IMG/VR virus record: IMGVR_UViG_3300044713_000064
Span: 1 to 64,000 of that record
Length of the DNA: 64,000 nucleotides
Strand: one strand, 5' to 3'
Origin: a virus
The position numbers and the translations under genes were made by a program. The notes under the pieces are model-generated. The model was not told the DNA's origin and ran no database searches. It was given only the letters and a program-made list of their open reading frames with translations. Of this stretch, positions 55,902-63,704 are shown piece after piece (the stretch's first letter is position 1; every line of letters begins with the position of its first letter).

Positions 55902-56226
55902 CGAGATGCAGCCGGAACGGAAGACGGTGCGCATCGCCTGCCGCATCCCGAACGGCGTCGCAATCCGTCTCTCGAAAGTGGGTTGGGATGACGGCACCGG
56001 CGTCAAGCCGACGGTCCATGATGGACCCGGCATCCGGCTCAACGGTCCGTCCCCTCTGCACACGGGAGCCGGCAACACTAGTCCGGACGATCTTGAGCCT
56101 GGGATCACGGACGTCGACGCGGAATGGTGGGGCAAATGGCTGGCGCAGAACAGGCTGAACCCGGCCGTCCAACTGAAGCAGATCTTTCTCCTCGAGGAGG
56201 AAGCCAAGTCAAACCCTACGCTGTGA
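55870..56226 (+). CDS. Head-region protein, paralogue B
   Basis: 118 aa from ATG 55870 (ATG 55906 possible). RKTVRIACRIPNGVAIRLSK, VHDGPGIRLNGPSPLHTGAG, AEWWGKWLAQNRLNPAVQLK, QIFLLEEEAKS. It lines up with the central domain of the preceding protein: (V/T)xIACxIxxGVxxxL near the start, WxxxWLxQN and I(F)xxEE near the end. A tandem duplication. Overlaps that gene by 32 nt. Confidence 0.6.
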   Translation: MLKPDQEKASSEMQPERKTVRIACRIPNGVAIRLSKVGWDDGTGVKPTVHDGPGIRLNGPSPLHTGAGNTSPDDLEPGITDVDAEWWGKWLAQNRLNPAVQLKQIFLLEEEAKSNPTL

Positions 56227-56579
56227 CCTTCGCGGAGACGCTCGCGAAGAGTCAGGAACTTGACCGCGTTCTGGCGGCGCCTTTGAAGGACGTGATGATG
56301 CCTCAGGAGATCGGTGGGAAGCGGTTGGCGGGAAGGCTCGGTGCCATGTTCGACCAGGTCAAGCAGGTCATTGATCAGGTAGAACTCGGCGTCGTGGCTG
56401 CGGCGGCCGAGCTCATGGAAGAGGCCAAGGGCGCGAAGGCAATTGAAGTGGCAATCCGCGCCGAGACTGCGGCAGTGCGCGCATTCAAAGCGAAGATGCT
56501 CGGAGACAACGCGCTGGCAGGCGAGAACGAGGACAAGACCGAGCAGGAACCAAAAGTCACCGATCAGGCTGCGGAATGA
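56223..56579 (+). CDS. Unknown helical protein
   Basis: 118 aa from GTG 56223 (GTGA overlap). TFAETLAKSQELDRVLAAPL, KDVMMPQEIGGKRLAGRLGA, MFDQVKQVIDQVELGVVAAA, MLGDNALAGENEDKTEQ. Ends overlapping the DUF4054 start. Probably helical; function unknown. Confidence 0.55.
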   Translation: MTFAETLAKSQELDRVLAAPLKDVMMPQEIGGKRLAGRLGAMFDQVKQVIDQVELGVVAAAAELMEEAKGAKAIEVAIRAETAAVRAFKAKMLGDNALAGENEDKTEQEPKVTDQAAE

Positions 56580-57079
56580 CGACGCCAGCGATCACATTCG
56601 TATTCACGGACTGGATCGCGCAATTCGGCGAGTTCTCGGCTGTGAACCCGGTGGCGGCGCAGGCGTGGTTCAACCGGGCCACCAATTTCTGCAGCAACGA
56701 TACCTGCAACCCGGCCTATCAGCAGGACCCGACCGGCGGGATACTGACGGGGCTGCTCTACCTGCTGACGGCGCACATCGCGTGGCTCAACGCGCCGCGG
56801 GATGCGTTCGGAAACCCGGCCGCGACCGGCCAGCCCGCCTCGCCGATCGTGGGGCGAATCAACACGGCCTCGGAGGGCTCGGTGTCGGTGGGTGCCGACA
56901 TGGGGGACGCCAACGAGGGCTCGCCGTCGCAGGCATGGTTTATGACCACGCGCTATGGTGCAGAATTTTGGTTTGCCAGCGCAAATTATCGGCAGGGTTT
57001 CTACGTCGCGCAGCCGACGATCCTGCCAGAAAACAGCTTGCTCTTCCCGTATGGCGGCCGGTGGCGCGGCGGATATTGA
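56576..57079 (+). CDS. DUF4054 head-tail connector protein
   Basis: 167 aa, ATGA overlap. FTDWIAQFGEFSAVNPVAAQ, WFNRATNFCSNDTCNP, LTGLLYLLTAHIAWLNAPRD, ASEGSVSVGADMGDANEGSP, SQAWFMTTRYGAEFWFASAN. This is the DUF4054 pattern of adaptor proteins that join portal and tail (SPP1 gp15/HK97 gp6-like). Length normal. Confidence 0.85.
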   Translation: MTTPAITFVFTDWIAQFGEFSAVNPVAAQAWFNRATNFCSNDTCNPAYQQDPTGGILTGLLYLLTAHIAWLNAPRDAFGNPAATGQPASPIVGRINTASEGSVSVGADMGDANEGSPSQAWFMTTRYGAEFWFASANYRQGFYVAQPTILPENSLLFPYGGRWRGGY

Positions 57080-57082
57080 ACC

Positions 57083-57616
57083 ATGCCTGTCCGCGGCGGG
57101 AACAAATTCCAAGCCCAATTGCAGAAGATGGCCGGTGCCGTAACGTCGGCGCAGACCGTCAAGGTCGGATTCCTTGAGAACGCGACCTATCCCAACGGCA
57201 CCAAGGTAGCCACTGTGGCCGCGATACAGGAATTCGGCGCCCCGCGCGCTGGCATTCCGCCGAGACCGTTCTTTCGCAACATGATCGCCGCGAAGAGCCA
57301 TGAATGGGGCCCGGCCGCCGGCGCGCTGCTGGTCGCCAACGGCTACGATGCGACCGCGACGCTCAACATGGTCGGCGAGGGCATTGCCGGTCAATTGCGG
57401 CAATCGATCGTGGACACGAACACGCCGCCCCTTAGCCCTGTCACGCTGGTCCTGCGCGAGTTTTTCTGGACGAATCCTTGGGACATTCGTGCTAGAGATG
57501 TCGCAGCGGCTCGCGGCTTGGTCGCCCAGGGTCACACGGCTTCGGCCGGCACCTCGACCAAACCTTTGGTCTGGACAGGGATGCTCCTGGGGTCGATCAG
57601 CCACGAAGTGACGTAA
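57083..57616 (+). CDS. Neck/tail-completion protein (HK97 gp10-like)
   Basis: 177 aa, 3 nt after the previous stop. VKVGFLENATYPNGTKVATV, AAIQEFGAPRAGIPPRPFF, RNMIAAKSHEWGP, and GIAGQLRQSIVDTNTPPLSP then KPLVWTGMLLGSISHEV. The VGFxxxxxYPxG...AxxxEFG...IPxRPFFR sequence is classical for this family, which seals or terminates the neck. Confidence 0.85.
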   Translation: MPVRGGNKFQAQLQKMAGAVTSAQTVKVGFLENATYPNGTKVATVAAIQEFGAPRAGIPPRPFFRNMIAAKSHEWGPAAGALLVANGYDATATLNMVGEGIAGQLRQSIVDTNTPPLSPVTLVLREFFWTNPWDIRARDVAAARGLVAQGHTASAGTSTKPLVWTGMLLGSISHEVT

Positions 57617-57637
57617 ACCCAACCTGAGGAGGGTCCT

Positions 57638-58147
57638 ATGGATCTCGACAGCTTCTATGCCGACTACCGGGCCTTCAAGGCGCGCGTTGCTCCGATGATT
57701 GACGATTGGGAACGGGTGAATGCGGAACCGGCGATCAGCGCCGAACTCGCGGCCCAGATCAACGCGCCGCTTCCGCCGAGCAACCCGATGACGCCGCTTG
57801 GTGGCGATCACGTACTGGCGGCAACGCCCGCCGCTCCGAGCGCCGCGGCCCCACTGGCGCCCGCCGCACCCACCGTCCGCGGCGAATCAGCGCCCGCGCT
57901 CCAGTCCGGCGGTCCGACCATCCAGCAGTGGGTTGCCGCCGGTTACAGCGCCGCAAAATATCCGCCGCCGCCGTATTCATCCCAGAGCTCGCCCGAGGAC
58001 GTCGCCGCCGCTCAGGCCGCTGAGGTCGAGGCCGCCGCTGCCAAGGCTCCCACGCCGCCCGCTGCGCCGACCGATGAGGCTGCGGCCGCCGCCGCCCTCC
58101 AAGCCGAGATCCACAAGCCGCTTCCGCCGACCTCCGCCGTCGGGTAA
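57638..58147 (+). CDS. Pro/Ala-rich protein, possibly virion-associated
   Basis: 169 aa; CTGAGGAGGGTCCT precedes ATG 57638. N-terminal helix (DLDSFYADYRAFKARVAPMI) and then a Pro/Ala-rich low-complexity run with TIQQWVAAGYSAAKYPPPP as the only ordered segment. DNA is very GC-rich. It sits between neck and virion genes. Function unknown. Confidence 0.55.
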   Translation: MDLDSFYADYRAFKARVAPMIDDWERVNAEPAISAELAAQINAPLPPSNPMTPLGGDHVLAATPAAPSAAAPLAPAAPTVRGESAPALQSGGPTIQQWVAAGYSAAKYPPPPYSSQSSPEDVAAAQAAEVEAAAAKAPTPPAAPTDEAAAAAALQAEIHKPLPPTSAVG

Positions 58148-58189
58148 TCATTCATTCGGCGCCCAGAGCAAACCTGAAGGAGTTCTACC

Positions 58190-58831
58190 ATGGCCCTCAA
58201 AAGTTCCCTCGTGCTTTGGTCGTCGCTTGGCGATGTCAATCTGAACGCTGCCCAAGCTGCTGCGATCGGGGCATCGCTTGGTAACGGTGCTGCGACATTC
58301 GGCGCCAATGCCAACAACCCGTTGCAGATGGGCGATGACGGCAATCTGATCGTTCAGACCATAGCGGCCGGTCGAAATCCTGCAGGGACCGGGAGCGACT
58401 ATGTGGTGGCGGTGGGGAGTATTCCGGTTGGTGCCTTTGATATCGCGAATCGCGGCATCAACATCATGGCAGCCGGCTCGGCACTGAATGCGACCAGCAA
58501 GACGTTCAAAATCATCATGGGTGCGACGGCGCCGGCCGTTGGATCAATTGTCAGCGGCGGCACGACTGTCGCCGCACTTGGTCCCGTCACCACGACCTCG
58601 GCAGGCGGCTGGCAACTCACGGCCAATGTGTTCAAGTATGGCGCCGCAGGTTCGAATACGCAAATCGCGATCCACGAAGCCGGTCAATGTGGCGCGGATC
58701 TAGCCACGCTCACCGCATTTTCATTGCTCACGCTGAACGAGTCCGCCGCGATCTCGGTTGCGGTGACGATCAATGCGGCGACGGCCACCGATGCGATATT
58801 CGCATTTTTGCAGGTATTTGGAATGAATTGA
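58190..58831 (+). CDS. Virion-like beta protein
   Basis: 213 aa; TGAAGGAGTTCTACC precedes ATG 58190. Gly/Ala/Val/Thr-rich strands (SGSDYVVAVGSIPVGAFD-like, FKIIMGATAPAVGSIVSGGT, GWQLTANVFKYGAAGSN, IAIHEAGQCGADLATLTAF). The repeated pattern MGATAP...GWQLTANV...VTINAATATDAIFAFLQVFG is that of phage decoration/jelly-roll proteins. Possibly a capsid or fibre accessory. Tentative. Confidence 0.55.
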   Translation: MALKSSLVLWSSLGDVNLNAAQAAAIGASLGNGAATFGANANNPLQMGDDGNLIVQTIAAGRNPAGTGSDYVVAVGSIPVGAFDIANRGINIMAAGSALNATSKTFKIIMGATAPAVGSIVSGGTTVAALGPVTTTSAGGWQLTANVFKYGAAGSNTQIAIHEAGQCGADLATLTAFSLLTLNESAAISVAVTINAATATDAIFAFLQVFGMN

Positions 58832-58841
58832 GGAGGCTGCG

Positions 58842-59444
58842 ATCAACCTTCACGGCCTCGTTTCTCCCTACGTCGGTGCGGTCAACCCTCTGATCCCGGT
58901 CACGGTCCAGATCAGCACCGGGCCCGGCGCGCAGAACCCAGACGGCAGCCAGGCGCCCTCGTTCGCCACGCCGGGCGCAATCACAGCCTCGGTCTCGGGC
59001 GATGTCTTGACCGTCACCAACGTCGCCAGCGGGGTCTTGCAGGCCGGCCAGACGCTATCCGACGCCGGAGCGCTGCTGCCGGCCACCACGATCACGTCGC
59101 AGTTGACGGGCACCACCGGGAGCCTCGGGACCTATTTGCTCAGCCAGATCCAGCCGTCGCCGATCGCATCCGAGGCGATGACGACCGCGCTCAACCTGAT
59201 CGGGCAGGTTCAGGCACTATCAACGCGCGATCTCCATCAGACGGAAGGGCTCAACCTTCAGGGAGAAATGCGCGCGCTTTACGTGTCGGGAAAGCTGAAC
59301 GGGGTGGTGCGCGTTTTGCTGAAGGGTGGCGATCTGATACGATTGCCTGACGGAACGGTGTGGCTTGTGACGCTGGTCCCTGAACCTTGGGGGCTGACTG
59401 CTGGATGGACAAAATGTGTGATCACCTTGCAGAACGGAAGTTGA
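58842..59444 (+). CDS. Tail/neck-associated protein with an ATC start position and one beta module
   Basis: 200 aa. AGGAGG (58831-58836) is followed after 5 nt by ATC AAC CTT CAC GGC, where the usual family starts with MNLHG. No ATG, GTG or TTG lies in frame between the stop at 58824-58826 and this point, and the first ATG (59007) would cut off the conserved N-terminus. The body holds one beta module (GDVLTVTNVASGVLQAGQTL, LTGTTGSLGTYLLSQ) and the end has VQALSTRDLHQTEGLNLQGE, GGDLIRLPDGTVWLVTLVPE, WGLTAGWTKCVITLQ. The family occurs in myophage neck regions. Confidence 0.6.
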   Translation: MNLHGLVSPYVGAVNPLIPVTVQISTGPGAQNPDGSQAPSFATPGAITASVSGDVLTVTNVASGVLQAGQTLSDAGALLPATTITSQLTGTTGSLGTYLLSQIQPSPIASEAMTTALNLIGQVQALSTRDLHQTEGLNLQGEMRALYVSGKLNGVVRVLLKGGDLIRLPDGTVWLVTLVPEPWGLTAGWTKCVITLQNGS

Positions 59445-59448
59445 AAAC

Positions 59449-60045
59449 ATGAAATCAAGTTTGAAAACGTGGCTGGCCGTCGCCTACGTCGCCCTCGGGC
59501 TGATCATGTTCGCCTCGGCCGCGTTTTCCCAGACCGCCTACAATGGGCTCGGGAGTACGACGCACTTCGCCGGGACGACTCCCTATACGGGGAATCAACT
59601 ATTCGCGCTGAACAACAGTGGTAGCGCCGTGGCGTCGCCGATCGTTCTCAATAGCGTTCCTCAAGGGCAGGCGCTCACGATCAAGGCGTTGATCTATTCG
59701 AACGGCACCAACAAGCCGGGGACGTCGACGCTGTGGCTCTATTCGGCCAAGCCGACCACGACCGGTCTCGTAGATGGCAGCGCCTACGTTGGACCTTATG
59801 CGGCGGATCTCGCCGCCAATATCTACCTGGGGAATCTTACCTGCTCGGCATGGCAACCGACCAACGACGCCACAGCGCAATATTTCTCCGAATGTTCCGG
59901 CTCGAGCCTGATGTTGACAACCATGCAGCCGATTCCATCGCAAGAACCGCAAGCAACTATCTATGCCTTGGAAGAGGTCGGCGCCTATACGCCGATCGCC
60001 AGCGAGAAGCATTCGTATTTCCTGCGAACCTATAAAGAGAACTGA
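59449..60045 (+). CDS. Signal-peptide-bearing virion-cluster protein
   Basis: 198 aa; GAAAAC precedes ATG 59449. Leader SLKTWLAVAYVALGLIMFAS then AAFSQ, nearly the same as the gene at 62572. The rest is beta-rich (NQLFALNNSGSAVASPIVLN, QALTIKALIYSNGTNKPGTS, LWLYSAKPTTTGLV, YVGPYAADLAANIYLGNLTC). It resembles decoration or fibre-tip proteins (IYLGxxxCxxWQP). Family not recognised. Confidence 0.6.
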   Translation: MKSSLKTWLAVAYVALGLIMFASAAFSQTAYNGLGSTTHFAGTTPYTGNQLFALNNSGSAVASPIVLNSVPQGQALTIKALIYSNGTNKPGTSTLWLYSAKPTTTGLVDGSAYVGPYAADLAANIYLGNLTCSAWQPTNDATAQYFSECSGSSLMLTTMQPIPSQEPQATIYALEEVGAYTPIASEKHSYFLRTYKEN

Positions 60046-61112
60046 TGATGCGCCGACGATCTTTCATCACCGGGATTTCGATACTGGCCGTATCCGCGCT
60101 GCTGGCGCTTGGGTGGCTGGGATCGGCGGATGCGGTCTCTGGAAGCCGGTTGCTTCTACTTGGGGGACCCCCTGGATGGGTCCAAAAAGGTGCGATCATT
60201 GATGAGGTTTTTACAACTTCTCAGTATTACCCGCGCCCGATCGCGCAGGAACTAGTCGATACCAGAGCTTCATCCAAATTTCTTACGCCAACGAACGGAG
60301 TGCTTGTTTCCATCGGGAATAACGTGCTGCCACTTAGCAGCGCTGGTTTGTTGGTTGAACCGTCCGCGACAAATGGCGCGCTTCAGTCTCAAAATTTCTC
60401 TGCGACGTGGGCAGGAGCTCACAGCGGGATCGCCACGGCAAATGCCACAACGGCACCGGATGGAACTACGACAGCAAGCAAGATTGCTTATGGGTCGGCG
60501 ACGAACCAGAACTATCTGTTCGCGCAGGCTCAGACCTACGTCACGTCATCTGGGTATATCGTTTATACCTACGCCAAAGCAGCGGACTACAATTTTCTGG
60601 CGCTTGTGACGTTCGACGGAACCGACAATTTCGGTGTCATCTATAATTTGAGCACTGGAGCAGTAGTCGGAAATATCACCAACGCGCCGGTAGGAATGAT
60701 AACGGCAAGCGGCTCGTCCGCATTAGCAAATGGTTGGTATCTTTGCTGGTTCGCATTCACCGCGACAAATACTGGTTCGGCGTCGTTTGGCATTCAGGCC
60801 GGTCCCCAGCAAAGCAATAGCCAGAATATTAATACTCCAGGAGCTGGGGCGACCGGGAGTGGAATCTATGTTTGGGGTTATCAGAGCATGCTTGGATCGC
60901 TGCCGTCATCGTACATTCCGATCACAACATCGACCGCTCCGCGCGCTGCCGACTCGATCGTCATTCAAAGAACTGGTATCGGGAGAATCGTTTTCACGTT
61001 CGACAATGGGAGCACGCAGACGATCTCTGGCATCAACCCTGCGGCTCAATACACTATCCCGACAAACCTGAACCGCGCGCTGATCACCCGAATAACGGGA
61101 TATGCATCGTGA
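60045..61112 (+). CDS. Tailspike-like carbohydrate-binding protein with leader
   Basis: 355 aa; ATG 60045 shares an A with the previous stop. N-terminus MRRRSFITGISILAVSALLA resembles a twin-arginine or Sec leader (RRxS/F). Then GLLVEPSATNGALQSQNFSA, APDGTTTASKIAYGSATNQN, SSGYIVYTYAKAADYNFLAL and YVWGYQSMLGSLPSSYIPIT, a concanavalin/jelly-roll pattern of phage spike N-domains and CBM-like domains. Probably binds surface polysaccharide. GTGA overlap with the glycosidase gene suggests they act together. Confidence 0.65.
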   Translation: MMRRRSFITGISILAVSALLALGWLGSADAVSGSRLLLLGGPPGWVQKGAIIDEVFTTSQYYPRPIAQELVDTRASSKFLTPTNGVLVSIGNNVLPLSSAGLLVEPSATNGALQSQNFSATWAGAHSGIATANATTAPDGTTTASKIAYGSATNQNYLFAQAQTYVTSSGYIVYTYAKAADYNFLALVTFDGTDNFGVIYNLSTGAVVGNITNAPVGMITASGSSALANGWYLCWFAFTATNTGSASFGIQAGPQQSNSQNINTPGAGATGSGIYVWGYQSMLGSLPSSYIPITTSTAPRAADSIVIQRTGIGRIVFTFDNGSTQTISGINPAAQYTIPTNLNRALITRITGYAS

Positions 61113-62557
61113 AGTGGGGCCTAGCTTTATTTATGCTCGCCTTCGCCCAGGACGCGAGCGCTCAATCGATGTCGCTGACGTTTCCGACATCGCTCACGAT
61201 GGCATCAGGCCTACCGCTGCCATTCACGGGCGTCACCGTATCCGATCCGAATCCAAATGCGACAACGGACACGGTCACGATTTTAATCAGCGGATCGGCT
61301 GGAGGAACACTGAGCGGTCCTGGCTTGACGGGGTCTAACCCCTATACGCTGATCGACGCGCCGGCCAATATCACGGCAGATCTGCAGGCCCTGACATACA
61401 CCCCTGCGGTCGTTGGAAACACAAATGCGATTTTCGATATCTCGGTGTTTAGCACAGCAATCGCCACCTTGCAGCCTTCGGCGGCAGAGGTACAGATTCA
61501 AAACATCAATCTGACCGATGAGGTACCGTACCCAGCGCCGTCTTGCACGTTTGTCCCGAGGAACTTCAAGGGCGTAAATATTTCCGGGGCGGAAAACACT
61601 TACCCAGCAACGTCGCAATTCAACTATATCTACCCTGCGAATGTGGAGTTGGATTACTTCGCATCGAAGGGATTCGGGCTGATCCGCATGCCGATCCAGA
61701 TCCGCCGCGTGCAAGAGTTTTCCTATGGCGACCTTGATCCGATCGGGCGAACCGACGAACCGGCTGTATCTGGGTCGACGCCGGGAACGCAAACCAACCT
61801 ATTGGCGATAAAGGCAGTTCTTGATCACGCGTGTTCCGATAATCTCTATGTCGTGATTGATCCGCACGATTACGGTTACATTCAGGATACGAACACCAAC
61901 ACGTCTAGGCCGATCGGATCCGACCCCGAGGCAACAGCGCAGTTCAAGGATTGGTGGATTCGGGTATCGACCAAATTTAGCAATTACCCAAACTTGATCT
62001 TTGGGCTTATGAATGAACCATATGCGCAGACGCCCGGACAGTGGCAAGTGGGCGCGGTCGCAGCCATCAACGGCATTGCGCAGGTAACGACTTCGCGGAT
62101 GGTGTTCATCCCAGGCACATCGTACACAGGTGGGCATTCCTGGGTTTCAAGCGGAAACGCTACGGCGTGGGCTGGCTACGTTCCTCCAGCAGGCATGCAA
62201 ATCGCCTTCGAGATGCACGAATACCTCGATAGCGATTATTCAGGATCACACGCGGTTTGCGCCGGCAACGGTTCGGCGCCGATGACAGCAGCAACCGCAT
62301 GGGCGCAAGCAAACGGGTTCAAGATCTGGATCGGCGAAATCGGATGGTCGCAGGACCCAAGTTGTCCGCCCGACGCCACCAATCTGATGAGTTATTTCAC
62401 GGCGAATGAGCCCACGTACCTTGGTTGGGCCTATTGGGTTGGCGGCAGTCAGGCGTTCTATGGCTCGTATATGTACACCGTGCAGCCTACCGGCTACCTC
62501 ACTGGCCCATTTGCGGATAAGCCTCAGATGTCGATCCTCGCTGGAAATCTGAATTGA
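61109..62557 (+). CDS. GH5 family glycoside hydrolase, secreted or virion-borne
   Basis: 482 aa from GTG 61109. Signal (MKWGLALFMLAFAQDASAQ). Residues about 25-145 are an Ig-like beta domain (FTGVTVSDPNPNATTDTVTI). Residues about 150-480 form a GH5 (cellulase-fold) barrel: FKGVNISGAENTYP, GLIRMPIQIRRVQEF, LYVVIDPHDYGY, IFGLMNEPYAQ with Glu303 as the acid/base, VFIPGTSYTGGH, FEMHEYLDSDYSG, IWIGEIGWSQDP with Glu410 as the nucleophile. All barrel signatures are present. It should cleave a beta-glucan or exopolysaccharide of the host. The substrate is unknown. Confidence 0.85.
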   Translation: MKWGLALFMLAFAQDASAQSMSLTFPTSLTMASGLPLPFTGVTVSDPNPNATTDTVTILISGSAGGTLSGPGLTGSNPYTLIDAPANITADLQALTYTPAVVGNTNAIFDISVFSTAIATLQPSAAEVQIQNINLTDEVPYPAPSCTFVPRNFKGVNISGAENTYPATSQFNYIYPANVELDYFASKGFGLIRMPIQIRRVQEFSYGDLDPIGRTDEPAVSGSTPGTQTNLLAIKAVLDHACSDNLYVVIDPHDYGYIQDTNTNTSRPIGSDPEATAQFKDWWIRVSTKFSNYPNLIFGLMNEPYAQTPGQWQVGAVAAINGIAQVTTSRMVFIPGTSYTGGHSWVSSGNATAWAGYVPPAGMQIAFEMHEYLDSDYSGSHAVCAGNGSAPMTAATAWAQANGFKIWIGEIGWSQDPSCPPDATNLMSYFTANEPTYLGWAYWVGGSQAFYGSYMYTVQPTGYLTGPFADKPQMSILAGNLN

Positions 62558-62571
62558 TCGGAAATTCAAAC

Positions 62572-62946
62572 ATGACGAAATTAAGTTTGAAAACGTGGCT
62601 CGGTATTGCCTATGTCGTGATCGGGCTGATCATGTTTGCCTCAGCAGCTTTTTCTCAGGGCATCACCGATCAGCCCATGGTTCCGCTCGGATATTGCCAA
62701 CTTACCGCGCCTTCCGCCGCAACCAAACTATCGACTTGCGCTGGCGGTATTCCAACCAACGCAAGGACGGCTTACATCTATGTTGAGACTGGCGCGGTTC
62801 GATATCGCGATGATGGCGTTGCGCCGACAGCCGCGATTGGCATGCCCATAGCTGTTGGTGGGACGCTATTTTACACGGGGACATTGAGCAGCTTTCAGGT
62901 TATCCAGCAGGCGGCATCAGTGGTAAATATTCTGTTTTATCGATGA
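62572..62946 (+). CDS. Signal-peptide-bearing small protein
   Basis: 124 aa from ATG 62572. The leader SLKTWLGIAYVVIGLIMFAS and AAFSQ matches the gene at 59449. Mature part: MVPLGYCQLTAPSAATKLST, NARTAYIYVETGAVRYRDDG, AIGMPIAVGGTLFYTGTLSS, FQVIQQAASVVNILFY; this is the pattern of a common small phage virion beta protein. ATGA overlap downstream. Confidence 0.65.
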   Translation: MTKLSLKTWLGIAYVVIGLIMFASAAFSQGITDQPMVPLGYCQLTAPSAATKLSTCAGGIPTNARTAYIYVETGAVRYRDDGVAPTAAIGMPIAVGGTLFYTGTLSSFQVIQQAASVVNILFYR

Positions 62947-63692
62947 CGCCATCTCCGACCCAGTCGAACGTCTTCGCGCAACTCCGGAGCTTCTTACTGG
63001 CGGTCCTGCCCTCTGGCGTTGTGGTCGTTCCAGCGCAGCAGAACCGGGTGCCTGAGCCGGCTGGGGTCGATTTCGTCGTGATGACGCAGATTCGCCAGGA
63101 GCGGCTTGAGACAAACGTCGATGGCTACGCCGACGGCGTGTTCACGGGCTTGATCGCTGGCCCTACGATGACGATCACCGCAATGAATCCCAAGTTTCCC
63201 AATGCACAGATCGGGGTCGGCAGCACCATCTTCGGCGTCGGAATCGCGGCGGAGACCTCGGTGAGCGCGATCCTGACCGGAACTGGCCAGATCGGGACCT
63301 ATACGGTGGCGCCGTCCCAGACCGTCGGCCCACTGACCATCTCGACCGGCACAAAGCAAATCATGATGCCGACCAAGCACACGATCCAACTCGACTTCCA
63401 CAGCGCTGATTTGAGTTCGGCCGGCGATATGGCCGCGACCGTGAGCGCGCTGTTCCGGGATGAGTTCGCTGTGCTCCAGTTTCAAGGACAATCGCCCTAT
63501 TACGGTGTCGCACCGCTTTACGCCGATGATCCGCGCCAAGCCCCATGGGTCAACGACCAGCAGCAGGTAGAATGGCGCTGGACTTTGGATGCTTTGCTCC
63601 AATCAAACATCGTGATACAGGTTCCTCAGCAGTTCACAGATTCCGTGGTTCTCACGCCGGTAAGCGTCGATGCAAAATATCCCCTGTCTTAG
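62943..63692 (+). CDS. Tail-terminator-like protein (LIC_12616 type) with one beta module
   Basis: 249 aa. NVFAQLRSFLLAVLPSGVVV, VPAQQNRVPEPAGVDFVVMT, TKHTIQLDFHSADLSSAGDM, AVLQFQGQSPYYGVAPLYAD, VEWRWTLDALLQSNIVIQVP. That is the frame of phage neck/tail-end proteins just before the sheath gene. A beta module (AGPTMTITAMNPKFPNAQIG, LTGTGQIGTYTVAPSQTV) is inserted at about residues 68-130. It joins sheath to head. Confidence 0.75.
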   Translation: MTPSPTQSNVFAQLRSFLLAVLPSGVVVVPAQQNRVPEPAGVDFVVMTQIRQERLETNVDGYADGVFTGLIAGPTMTITAMNPKFPNAQIGVGSTIFGVGIAAETSVSAILTGTGQIGTYTVAPSQTVGPLTISTGTKQIMMPTKHTIQLDFHSADLSSAGDMAATVSALFRDEFAVLQFQGQSPYYGVAPLYADDPRQAPWVNDQQQVEWRWTLDALLQSNIVIQVPQQFTDSVVLTPVSVDAKYPLS

Positions 63693-63704
63693 GAGGACAC
63701 CGCT

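Noticed and set aside
56564-57811. Minus frame of 415 aa over DUF4054 and neck genes
   Set aside because: Both plus genes belong to known families; the minus protein is Arg-rich without motifs.
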